Origin: Thermococcales archaeon 44_46
Lineage (GTDB): Archaea > Methanobacteriota_B > Thermococci > Thermococcales > Thermococcaceae
Assembly: GCA_001507935.1 (NCBI GenBank)
Contig: LGET01000031.1
Coordinates: forward strand, 1-11,944
DNA length: 11,944 bases
Reading direction: 5' to 3'
Of the stretch, positions 1-5,817 are shown in pieces (the first letter of the stretch is position 1; each line of letters starts with the position of its first letter). The notes beneath the pieces are model-generated. The model saw only the letters and a list, made by a program, of their open reading frames with translations. It did no database searches and was not told where the DNA came from. The translations under genes were made by a program, and so were the position numbers.

Positions 1-28
1 AGGGCTCCCTCATACTAAAATCTTTCCA

Positions 29-38
29 TTAAATAAAG
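29..38 (-). promoter_or_regulatory. Candidate TATA box for a gene running off the left edge
   Basis: Read on the minus strand this is CTTTATTTAA preceded by GAAAC, a Thermococcales-like BRE/TATA arrangement. An ATG at 13..11 on the minus strand, followed by codons for R, E and P, lies about 21 bases from the box centre and could be a leaderless start. Only four codons are visible, so the gene itself cannot be called. Bases 1-55 otherwise show nothing. Confidence 0.3.
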
Positions 39-55
39 GTTTCAATTACAAACTA

Positions 56-664
56 CTAATGTGAATATAAAAACTCTTTGTTAAAATTACCAAGTCTCTC
101 CACTGCCAGGTAATGGAGTCTCACGAGAGTGTAAATCCACAGGGTCATAGAAAAGAGATACATTACCGGAGCGATTTCTCCAACAAAAAGATTAAGCCAG
201 ATAAATCCCACAAAAGTCCAAGATGATATCTCTGCAAGTCTCTTATACCTTTCAGGGGTTCTAACGTAGCCCGATATAGCATTAATAAGAAGCACAATAG
301 CCACTGAAGAAGCCAACTCAACGGTGTAGAAGCTATTCCTTACAAAAATTGCACTTCCAGCTACAACCCCAACCTGTAAAAGCATTGTCCATGTTGCCTT
401 AACAAGTCCGCTTTCCGAAAGGGAGTAAGCTATTAAAACAGGCCCCAAGAGGATTGCAAAACTTATAATCGCCTGATGAACTTCAAACATTGTTGCGATA
501 AAACCGAGTGAAGTCAATATACCCCCAAAAAGGATACACCAAGAGAGCTTTCTATACCCTAAAAAGAAGCTCTCAATCTTTCTTGAGATGTTCCAAGTAA
601 GGAAAATCCCCATAAAGGTTAACAATCCACATATGCTCATAAGAATTTGATAAACACTTACCAT
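56..664 (-). CDS. Unknown polytopic membrane protein (6-7 helices)
   Basis: I do not recognise this family. From the ATG at 664 the protein has 202 residues and is almost entirely hydrophobic helices, roughly at residues 3-24, 38-58, 63-80, 90-107, 115-132, 146-162 and 164-183. Short basic loops (SRKIESFFLGYRK, RTPERYKRL) separate some of them. No CxxC, haem-ligand pair or transporter signature is visible. A TTG at 679 in the same frame has AAGGT six bases upstream and would add five residues. I prefer the ATG because GGATGAT sits six bases before it. It lies downstream of superoxide reductase on the same strand, 205 bases away with its own candidate TATA box, so a shared function is only suggested by position. 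The coding region is convincing; the function is unknown. Confidence 0.75.
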   Translation of the reverse strand: MVSVYQILMSICGLLTFMGIFLTWNISRKIESFFLGYRKLSWCILFGGILTSLGFIATMFEVHQAIISFAILLGPVLIAYSLSESGLVKATWTMLLQVGVVAGSAIFVRNSFYTVELASSVAIVLLINAISGYVRTPERYKRLAEISSWTFVGFIWLNLFVGEIAPVMYLFSMTLWIYTLVRLHYLAVERLGNFNKEFLYSH

Positions 665-708
665 GCTTCCATCATCCAAGTTTTTACCTTAATAATTAGG
701 AAGCAAAG

Positions 709-718
709 TAAATAAACC
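709..718 (-). promoter_or_regulatory. Candidate promoter of the membrane-protein gene
   Basis: The minus strand reads GGAAGGTTTATTTAC, a TATA-like box with a purine-rich BRE-like stretch ahead of it. It lies about 50 bases upstream of the ATG at 664, which predicts a leader of roughly 20-25 bases. Confidence 0.4.
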
Positions 719-817
719 TTCCGGCAAATTTTTACAGATTTTGAGGTATACTGAAAATCATTTCCAAGAAAAACTTCTTTTCTTTATGCTCTTCAAAATC
801 TCCACCCCATTAAACTT

Positions 818-869
818 CCAGTAGAAAAAATTACTGGGTATAAGCACAGAAAAGAAAATTATGAAAGAA
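818..869 (-). terminator. Candidate terminator after superoxide reductase
   Basis: On the minus strand the superoxide reductase stop is followed by T-rich DNA (TTCTTTCATAATTTTCTTTT). Next comes a 6-bp perfect inverted repeat, CCAGTA at 832-837 and TACTGG at 818-823, with a T-rich loop. Thermococcales terminators are mainly oligo-T tracts, so the T-rich part is the likelier active element and the hairpin may be incidental or stabilising. Confidence 0.4.
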
Positions 870-1244
870 TCACTCGAGCTGAACCTCATTCTCCCAGAGG
901 CCGTGAATGTTGCAGTAGCTTAAGGCATAAAGCTTGCCCTTCTTGGCGGTCTTAAATACAAAGTAGGCCACGGGCTCTGTGTATATATCACTCATGTTAG
1001 GGCCCTTCGTGGACTCTCCATGGGCTGTGAAATCTGCCCGTCCGATCTGATAAACAAAGTTCTCCCCTTCCGGTAAGAAGTAAAGCTCTATGTATTTGAT
1101 GTGATGCTCTGTGGTGTTTGGATGTGGGATTTCTTTGCCCACTTGAACCTTAACCTTAACTAGGTCTCCTTCTTTTTCGTACTCTATAACGGGGACGTGT
1201 TTTTCTCCTTTCCAGTCCCCACTCCTTATGGTTTCACCAATCAT
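870..1244 (-). CDS. sorA: Superoxide reductase (neelaredoxin type, 1Fe)
   Basis: This enzyme reduces superoxide to hydrogen peroxide without releasing O2, taking electrons from rubredoxin in the cytosol. The 124 residues match P. furiosus superoxide reductase in length and nearly throughout. The catalytic set is present: E14 and H16 (GEKHVP), H41 and H47 (HPNTTEHH), and C111 and H114 (SYCNIHG). These form the Fe(His)4Cys centre and its sixth-ligand glutamate. No N-terminal desulforedoxin domain exists, so it is the one-iron class. The ATG at 1244 is chosen because GAGGTGGT lies four bases before it; the in-frame GTG at 1253 falls inside that ribosome binding site. The rubredoxin gene ends 10 bases upstream, so the electron donor and this enzyme are co-transcribed and the binding site overlaps the rubredoxin stop. 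Confidence 0.97.
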   Translation of the reverse strand: MIGETIRSGDWKGEKHVPVIEYEKEGDLVKVKVQVGKEIPHPNTTEHHIKYIELYFLPEGENFVYQIGRADFTAHGESTKGPNMSDIYTEPVAYFVFKTAKKGKLYALSYCNIHGLWENEVQLE

Positions 1245-1254
1245 CTCGACCACC

Positions 1255-1419
1255 TCAATCTTCTATTTTCTCAAACATGTCCTTTGGCGCACCGCAGAGC
1301 GGGCATACCCAGTCATCCGGGATCTCCTCAAACCTCGTTCCTGGAGCAACTCCACTCTCGGGATCTCCAGCTTCCTCATCATAGATGTATCCACAAACCA
1401 TACATTTCCACTTTGCCAT
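1255..1419 (-). CDS. rub: Rubredoxin
   Basis: This is a small cytosolic one-electron carrier with a single Fe(SCys)4 site. The 54 codons begin [15 protein letters not shown] and end FEKIED. The four cysteine ligands are C6 and C9 (CMVC) and C39 and C42 (CPLC), in the canonical spacing. The [10 protein letters not shown] and PDDWVCP stretches are the usual rubredoxin core and align with P. furiosus rubredoxin (53 residues after Met removal). The ATG at 1419 has GGTGGTGG four bases upstream. It is the first gene of a two-gene operon with superoxide reductase. In this neighbourhood it should be the shared donor for superoxide reductase, rubrerythrin and the flavodiiron protein, itself reduced by the oxidoreductase at 2102-3193. 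The gene is under 60 codons and easily missed. Confidence 0.96.
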   Translation of the reverse strand: MAKWKCMVCGYIYDEEAGDPESGVAPGTRFEEIPDDWVCPLCGAPKDMFEKIED

Positions 1420-1450
1420 GTTTCCACCACCCTAATATTATCAAACCAAC

Positions 1451-1473
1451 CTTATAAAGTTTGTGCTCCAAAC
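1451..1473 (-). promoter_or_regulatory. Rubredoxin-superoxide reductase promoter with adjoining palindrome
   Basis: The minus strand reads ACTTTATAAGG, with the TATA box at 1451-1459, about 35 bases before the rubredoxin ATG; this predicts a leader near 10 bases. Directly upstream, covering the BRE position, is an interrupted palindrome GTTTG-5-CAAAC (1459-1473). A protein bound there would compete with or help TFB. The TATA box is well supported; the operator role is inferred. Confidence 0.6.
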
Positions 1474-1483
1474 CAAATAGAGC

Positions 1484-1497
1484 AAAAAATGAAAGGA
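1484..1497 (-). terminator. Oligo-T terminator after rubrerythrin
   Basis: Right after the rubrerythrin stop the minus strand reads TCCTTTCATTTTTTGC, with a run of six T at 1489..1484. This is typical of Thermococcales oligo-T termination and separates rubrerythrin from the rubredoxin promoter about 25 bases further on. Confidence 0.5.
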
Positions 1498-2013
1498 CTA
1501 CTCGAATACTACGAACTTTTCTTTTGGAGCACCACAAACTGGGCAATACTCTGGGGCTTCATCAACTGCTGTGTAACCACAAACTGGGCATATGTAGACC
1601 TTTTTAATTTCTATATCCTTTTTCTGTTCAGCAAGTTCTTTTGCCTTCTTGTAAAGCTCTGCATGGATTTTTTCAGCTTCTAGGGCATAATGTGTGCTCC
1701 TAACAGCCTCTTTCTCATTTTGAAGTTCTGCAACAGCTTTGTAAGCTGGATACATCTCTTCCACTTCAAAAGTCTCACCATCTATTGCTACTTGAAGATT
1801 GCTTGGGGTATCTTTAACATTGCCAAGTGCTTGATAGTGGTTTCTAGCATGTACAAGCTCAGCAAAAGCTATTGCTCTGAAGAGCTTTGCTATATTGGGG
1901 AACCCCTCTTTTTCAGCAACATCTGCAAAAATCAGGTATCTCATGTGTGCCATGCTTTCTCCCGCATACGCCTCTTCAAGAAACTTCTTTGTCATTTTCC
2001 TTTCAACCACCAT
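1498..2013 (-). CDS. rbr: Rubrerythrin (NADH-dependent peroxidase)
   Basis: This cytosolic peroxidase reduces H2O2 to water at a diiron site with electrons passed through its own rubredoxin-like domain. From the ATG at 2013 it has 171 residues, the length of P. furiosus rubrerythrin, to which it aligns throughout. The four-helix ferritin-like domain (about 5-135) carries E19, the E52-H55 ExxH pair and the E114-H117 ExxH pair, plus acidic residues around 83-86. The C-terminal domain (about 138-171) has C142 and C145 (CPVCGY) and C157 and C160 (CPVCGAP). An in-frame GTG lies at 2022, but GGGGTGAT sits four bases before 2013, which decides the start. It removes the peroxide made by superoxide reductase, encoded just downstream. 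Its own TATA boxes suggest a separate transcript. Confidence 0.96.
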   Translation of the reverse strand: MVVERKMTKKFLEEAYAGESMAHMRYLIFADVAEKEGFPNIAKLFRAIAFAELVHARNHYQALGNVKDTPSNLQVAIDGETFEVEEMYPAYKAVAELQNEKEAVRSTHYALEAEKIHAELYKKAKELAEQKKDIEIKKVYICPVCGYTAVDEAPEYCPVCGAPKEKFVVFE

Positions 2014-2040
2014 ATCTATCACCCCGGAATAGCATTATTA

Positions 2041-2062
2041 ATTTCGAAATCAAAATATAAAA
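2041..2062 (-). promoter_or_regulatory. Rubrerythrin promoter with palindrome behind the TATA box
   Basis: The minus strand reads CTTTTATATTTTG; the TATA box is at about 2052-2061, roughly 45 bases before the ATG at 2013. The perfect 10-bp palindrome ATTTCGAAAT at 2041-2050 abuts the box on its downstream side, between TATA and the predicted start near 2030. That is a typical place for an archaeal repressor. A second TATA-like sequence (TTTATAAATA, 2078-2087) lies further upstream. Confidence 0.5.
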
Positions 2063-2101
2063 GGCTTTCTCTTCGATATTTATAAAAGAGAAATAAGAAC
2101 G

Positions 2102-3193
2102 CTATAGTTCATTTACACTAACCCTTGCCTTTACTTTTCTTTCCAGCGTTGTTGCTTTTCTTATGTCTTCAATGACAACGGCTCCAACGACTTTCTCCCC
2201 TTCAAGAAAAACCTTTGTGTTTTCATCAAGCCATCTCCCTTCGCCCTTTGTTTTTCCTATAAGTGCAATTGGAAAATCGCCAAATTTAAAAACCGTTGAG
2301 CGGAATTCAAAGTCGTATCTATCTTCTTTACCTCTCAAAATATTAGCAAGAACTCTAGCATGTTCCATAGCAGCTTTTGCAGTACCGCAGATCACCCCAC
2401 TGTATTCGGCGCAATCTCCAATGGCATACACATCTTCGGCCGAAGTTCTAAAATGATCATCAACCAGTATGCCTCTTCCAGCATGAATGCCACTCTTAAT
2501 TGCTATTTCCTTGTTTGGTATGATCCCAAAGGCACATATCTTGACTTTGCCATTTACATGTCCCTTATCCGTAAAAACACCGTTTTCATCTGCTTTTAAA
2601 ACATTTGCGTTGAGATAGAATTCCACTCCATTGTTTCTGAGCTTCTCCATTATGACCTTTGTCAGCTCTTCATCAAGCCCAAGAAGAGTGTCTCCTCTGT
2701 GAACAACCTTCACTTTATAACCAGCTTTCGCAAGATTCCCCGCAAGTTCAAGACCTATGAATCCCCCTCCTAGTATTAAGGCATCTTCGTATTTTTCTAT
2801 TTGTTCTTTAATTTTTTCAGCGTCTTGAAGCGTCCTAAGGGTTTGCACAAACTCTTTACCCTCAAAAATAGGCTCTCTTGGCCTAGCACCAGTAGCTATG
2901 ACTAAGATATCATAAGGGATCTCGCCGTCGCTTGTTATCAACTTTTTCCTAGCCCTGTCTATTACCTCAGCTTTTACTCCCAGATTCAGGGTTATTCCCT
3001 TCTTTTCATACCAGTCAAAAGAATAAGGAAAGAGCTTTTTCTTGTCAATAAACCCTGCTATGTAATGACTTAACATGGGTTTGCTGTAATACAGAACATT
3101 CTCAAGTTCAACTATCGTTACCTCATGTTCTGAAGAAGTCTGATTGGCTAATTCGACTCCCCCTGACCCGTTGCCAATTATAACAATTCTCAT
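2102..3193 (-). CDS. nror: NAD(P)H:rubredoxin oxidoreductase
   Basis: This FAD flavoprotein passes electrons from NAD(P)H to rubredoxin and so drives the whole detoxification block. It has 363 residues, close to the 359 I recall for P. furiosus. It shows the two-dinucleotide-domain pattern: an N-terminal FAD motif GNGSGG at 7-12, ATGARP at 99-104, a second nucleotide motif GGGFIG at 141-146, and the C-terminal FAD motif AIGDCAE at 256-262. There is no CxxC redox pair of the disulfide-reductase type, as expected for a direct flavin-to-rubredoxin donor. HRG at 164-166 at the end of the second beta strand of the nucleotide domain might allow NADPH, but specificity is not settled by sequence. The ATG at 3193 has GGAGAGG close upstream. 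It begins 11 bases after the ferritin-like gene and shares its transcript. Confidence 0.92.
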   Translation of the reverse strand: MRIVIIGNGSGGVELANQTSSEHEVTIVELENVLYYSKPMLSHYIAGFIDKKKLFPYSFDWYEKKGITLNLGVKAEVIDRARKKLITSDGEIPYDILVIATGARPREPIFEGKEFVQTLRTLQDAEKIKEQIEKYEDALILGGGFIGLELAGNLAKAGYKVKVVHRGDTLLGLDEELTKVIMEKLRNNGVEFYLNANVLKADENGVFTDKGHVNGKVKICAFGIIPNKEIAIKSGIHAGRGILVDDHFRTSAEDVYAIGDCAEYSGVICGTAKAAMEHARVLANILRGKEDRYDFEFRSTVFKFGDFPIALIGKTKGEGRWLDENTKVFLEGEKVVGAVVIEDIRKATTLERKVKARVSVNEL

Positions 3194-3204
3194 AAGCCTC
3201 TCCT

Positions 3205-3744
3205 TTACAGAACTCTTGGCTTATAGTAAATCTCCACTTGGTTGAAGAGCACATGCACCGGCACATCAACATACTCGGGCTTTCCTCTTGTAATATCCTC
3301 GAAATATTCCTTATGCACTTTAATTGAGTTGTAGTGGGCTCTTTCTTGAGTGGCCAAGAACTCAAAAAGGGCCTTGTGCTCTGGCAATCTTTTAGCAAGG
3401 AGATTGTAGACTCTTTCGGCCACCTTTTCATTTAGTAATGCAGTTTCCATAGCTTCGATCATCGATCCCACTGTTACCACGTTAACAGTACTCTCAAAGA
3501 AAGGAATCTCCTTAGGAGTGATGTAGTTTATATCCCCAAAGAGTTTTTTATGCAAATTAAGTAAAAGCGTCTTATGGGATTCTTCCGCCTTTGCGAGTTC
3601 TTTAAAGAAGTTCTCTATAAGTTCTCCTTTTCCCTCCCCAAGTTTAAGATAGAAATTCTTAGCATCTTCTTCAGATGCTATTGCATAACCTAGAATCTCC
3701 TTTTCAGAGAGGGTTTCCAGTCTTATAACAATATTTTCCTCCAT
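3205..3744 (-). CDS. Stand-alone ferritin-like diiron protein (no rubredoxin domain)
   Basis: The 179 residues form a four-helix ferritin/rubrerythrin-type domain. Diiron-type ligands are visible: E25 or E26 ([10 protein letters not shown]), an E54-H57 ExxH pair (EESH), acidic residues at 97-110 ([19 protein letters not shown]) and an E134-H137 ExxH pair (QERAH). Unlike rubrerythrin it has no cysteine at all, so it must receive electrons from a partner. The ATG at 3744 has AGGTG seven bases upstream. It is the first gene of an operon with the rubredoxin reductase, 11 bases ahead of it. Position and fold suggest a peroxidase or iron-binding partner fed by the rubredoxin system. I recall a similar gene beside the P. 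furiosus reductase, without an established activity. The fold call is strong; the reaction is inferred. Confidence 0.82.
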   Translation of the reverse strand: MEENIVIRLETLSEKEILGYAIASEEDAKNFYLKLGEGKGELIENFFKELAKAEESHKTLLLNLHKKLFGDINYITPKEIPFFESTVNVVTVGSMIEAMETALLNEKVAERVYNLLAKRLPEHKALFEFLATQERAHYNSIKVHKEYFEDITRGKPEYVDVPVHVLFNQVEIYYKPRVL

Positions 3745-3774
3745 AAATAAACACCTATTTAGGAGTTCTCATGG

Positions 3775-3785
3775 GTATATTTAAG
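3775..3785 (-). promoter_or_regulatory. Candidate promoter of the ferritin-like/reductase operon
   Basis: The minus strand reads CAAACCTTAAATATACCC, with the TATA-like CTTAAATATA about 35 bases before the ATG at 3744. The predicted transcript start lies near 3755, giving a short leader that contains the AGGTG ribosome binding site. Confidence 0.5.
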
Positions 3786-3857
3786 GTTTGCCGTTTTGAA
3801 TTCCATCTTTAAACCGAAATCACCAAAAATAAAAATAAATACGAAAGAACGCCTTAG

Positions 3858-3970
3858 TTAAAGTCTTTTTACTAGTTCTCTAATTCCTTTGCTTCTAGTC
3901 CCAGTAAACATTTCACAGGTTCAATACCAACAGGCCTATTGCCATCCATAACCACTCTGATGTTTAAGCC
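3858..3970 (-). pseudogene. Degenerate coding remnant of unknown origin
   Basis: Two adjoining minus-strand frames look protein-coding. Reading from 3970, one frame gives GLNIRVVMDGNRPVGIEP up to about 3918 and then loses sense before a TAG. The next frame (3917 to the TAA at 3860..3858) gives CEMFTGTRSKGIRELVKRL. One missing base near 3918 would join them into one plausible C-terminal segment of about 37 residues. The upstream part of such a gene is absent, because the flavodiiron stop lies just before it. No good ribosome binding site serves either piece. I cannot name the family. A chance open stretch is possible, but the composition is unlike the AT-rich spacers nearby. Confidence 0.4.
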
Positions 3971-3985
3971 TTTTAAAAGAAAAAT

Positions 3986-5215
3986 TCAAGAAAGTCGGGC
4001 AATAAGGTTTCTCACGGCCTCTTTGATCCTCTCTTCATCCTCAGTTCTCGGCATACCGCGGCTCTCGACGGTATCGACGTGGTCGAACTTACTGCGTGTT
4101 ATCAAATGTTCAATCTCCTTGCCGGCAACACCGGCCCATCCAAAGGCGCCGACGACGAGGATGGGCTTTTCGTAGTTGGCTTTGTCTAACATCTCATAAA
4201 GGGTGTATCTTATCCTGGGGTGTATGCCAGCCTCGTAGGTTGAGACCCCAATGACTATTCCCTCGCTGTCTGGAACTTCACCCAATATATCGCTAACGGC
4301 CGGTGCTTCCTTATCAGTGAATCTATAAACCACCGGGTTGTAGCCGTGTTTCTTGAGCTCATCTATGACGATCTTCATTCTCCTCTCAACGAAACCATAC
4401 ATTGAGTCGTAGATAACAAGGATCTTGCCTTTCTTAGCCTTTCCAGCTCCAACGTCTTCGTAGTGTTTGAAAATTCTCAACGGATCTTTTCTCCAGATAA
4501 GGCCGTGTCCGGGAAGTATCATCTTTGCCTCCTCAATTATTCCTAGCCCCTTGAGCTTCTTGATATTCTCGACTATATACTTGTGGTAGTGGCCGATGAC
4601 GGTTACTATGTACTTAGTCACGTGGGGGAGATACTCCTCGACGACTTTCTCATCGCTGTCGTCGATCGTTTCTGGAATTCCATAGCCTCCTCCTGCATCG
4701 CAAGAGAATATCAGCTTGTCCTCTACCACATAGGTTATCATTGTATCCGGCCAGTGCAGCCATGGCACCGTGATGAAGCGGAAGGTCCTTCCTCCGATTT
4801 GAAGTTCTTCACCATCTGTTATTGCATGGAAGTTTTCGACAATTTTCTCTCCGTAAAAGCCCTCCATGAAGCGCTTGGCGAAGCTAGTACCAATTACAAG
4901 AGCTTTGTAACCATTGGCCTCAAGCACCTTCGGCAAAGCTCCGCTGTGGTCTGGTTCAGTGTGGTGAACTATTATGTGGGTTATATCTTTCGGATCAACT
5001 ATCTTGGAGAGAGTTTCAAGAAATTGTTCTGTGTAATCGGTTTTCCAAGCATCAAAAAGAATAACTGCGTCCCCTGTTTTCATGAGGTAGGCGTTGTAAG
5101 TTATGCCTTCTGGTATGTCCCAAGTAGCTTCAAAGTATTTTATCTGATCGTCATCAATTCTCAATATATAAAGTTCTGGCTCCTCAAGGATTTTTTCAAC
5201 TCTAATCATCGGCAT
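3986..5215 (-). CDS. fdpA: Flavodiiron protein (A-type flavoprotein, oxygen reductase)
   Basis: This cytosolic enzyme reduces O2 to water (some members reduce NO), taking electrons from rubredoxin via FMN. From the ATG at 5215 it has 409 residues, usual for class A. The metallo-beta-lactamase-like domain (about 1-250) carries the diiron ligands H85, E87 and D89 with neighbouring H90 (HTEPDH), H154 (WLHWPD), D173 (SCDAGG) and H237 (PGHG). The flavodoxin-like domain (about 262-409) begins KGKILVIYDSMYG, the FMN phosphate loop. There is no fused rubredoxin domain, in keeping with the separate rubredoxin gene. The in-frame GTG at 5224 lies upstream of the ribosome binding site; CGGTGAT sits four bases before 5215, and a second ATG at 5209 is possible. 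It has its own promoter and lies upstream of the other rubredoxin-dependent genes. Confidence 0.95.
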   Translation of the reverse strand: MPMIRVEKILEEPELYILRIDDDQIKYFEATWDIPEGITYNAYLMKTGDAVILFDAWKTDYTEQFLETLSKIVDPKDITHIIVHHTEPDHSGALPKVLEANGYKALVIGTSFAKRFMEGFYGEKIVENFHAITDGEELQIGGRTFRFITVPWLHWPDTMITYVVEDKLIFSCDAGGGYGIPETIDDSDEKVVEEYLPHVTKYIVTVIGHYHKYIVENIKKLKGLGIIEEAKMILPGHGLIWRKDPLRIFKHYEDVGAGKAKKGKILVIYDSMYGFVERRMKIVIDELKKHGYNPVVYRFTDKEAPAVSDILGEVPDSEGIVIGVSTYEAGIHPRIRYTLYEMLDKANYEKPILVVGAFGWAGVAGKEIEHLITRSKFDHVDTVESRGMPRTEDEERIKEAVRNLIARLS

Positions 5216-5245
5216 TTCTATCACCGAAATTATTTGGTGCGAAGA

Positions 5246-5260
5246 CTTAAATAAAGTTTT
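5246..5260 (-). promoter_or_regulatory. Flavodiiron gene promoter
   Basis: The minus strand reads GGAAAACTTTATTTAAGTC: a purine-rich BRE-like stretch and a TATA box at about 5246-5255, some 35 bases before the ATG at 5215. A transcript starting near 5225 would carry a leader of about 10 bases holding the GGTGAT site. Confidence 0.6.
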
Positions 5261-5321
5261 CCTAACTAAAAGTTGTGGACAAAATTGGGAATTCTAAAAT
5301 GGGGAGTAACCAACGCTTTTT

Positions 5322-5341
5322 GCTCTAAAAAATAAAGGGCA
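5322..5341 (-). terminator. Oligo-T terminator of the oxidoreductase-peroxiredoxin operon
   Basis: After the peroxiredoxin TAA the minus strand reads GCCCTTTATTTTTTAGAGC, with six T at 5332..5327. This fits Thermococcales oligo-T termination and separates this operon from the flavodiiron promoter. Confidence 0.5.
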
Positions 5342-5800
5342 TTAGCCTTTCAGGAACTCAAAAATTTCTTCCAAGTCTGGGAGCTCCCTTATTGGGTAAA
5401 CCTTGAAAAAGGCCACTTTTCCTTCCTCGTCTATGAGAACATTTGCTCTCTCTGAAAAGCCCTCCTTTTCGCGGAAGAGCCCGTAAAGCCTTGCGACCTC
5501 ACCATGAGGCCAGAAATCGCTCAGAATTCTGAGCTTCTTAAGCCCTATGTGTTCTGCCCAGGCCTTTTTGGTCGGTACGGGATCAACGCTTATGCCGACT
5601 GGAACTACGTTAAGGGCCTCAAAACGTTCGTAGTTCTCTTCAAGAGCTTTCATTTGTTTTTCGCAAACGCTTGTCCATGCCAGTGGATGGAAAGACAGCA
5701 AAACTTTCTTTCCTCTAAAGTCCGAAAGCCTAAACTCTTTTCCTTCTTGATCCTTCAACACAAAGTCAGGAGCCTCTTCACCAACTTTCAAATTCCTCAC
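5342..5800 (-). CDS. One-cysteine peroxiredoxin (AhpE/Bcp-like)
   Basis: This thiol peroxidase reduces H2O2 or organic peroxides in the cytosol. The 152-residue thioredoxin-fold protein has the signature P39-LAW-T43-SV-C46, the PxxxTxxC active site, and a distal arginine R118 (FSERANVLID). C46 is the only cysteine, so no resolving cysteine is available and the sulfenic acid must be reduced by an outside partner. The start is uncertain: the GTG at 5800 lies within GGGGTGAGG, which itself resembles the local ribosome binding sites, so the TTG at 5791 (beginning KVGEEAPDF) is a real alternative giving 149 residues. It starts 17 bases after the oxidoreductase beta stop. A promoter cannot be placed in that gap, so it is probably co-transcribed with the oxidoreductase. 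Confidence 0.9.
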   Translation of the reverse strand: MRNLKVGEEAPDFVLKDQEGKEFRLSDFRGKKVLLSFHPLAWTSVCEKQMKALEENYERFEALNVVPVGISVDPVPTKKAWAEHIGLKKLRILSDFWPHGEVARLYGLFREKEGFSERANVLIDEEGKVAFFKVYPIRELPDLEEIFEFLKG

Positions 5801-5817
5801 CCCGAAAAATTATAAAA

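Noticed and set aside
1228..1683. A 151-codon plus-strand open frame spanning rubredoxin and rubrerythrin
   Set aside because: It runs antisense across two well-supported genes and a promoter, with Phe-, Ser- and Cys-rich text typical of a shadow frame.
3123..3431. A 102-codon minus-strand frame overlapping the ferritin-like gene and the reductase start
   Set aside because: It overlaps two convincing genes in another frame and its translation resembles no protein.
3986..3988. TGA at the end of the flavodiiron gene read through as selenocysteine, since the frame stays open for about 38 more codons
   Set aside because: The protein is already full length for its class, homologues end here, no selenocysteine insertion element is evident, and Thermococcales are not known to use selenocysteine.
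4583..5254. A 223-codon open frame on the plus strand opposite the flavodiiron gene
   Set aside because: The minus-strand protein has all the flavodiiron ligands and a proper ribosome binding site; the plus-strand translation is low-complexity and lacks a start signal, so it is an antisense shadow.
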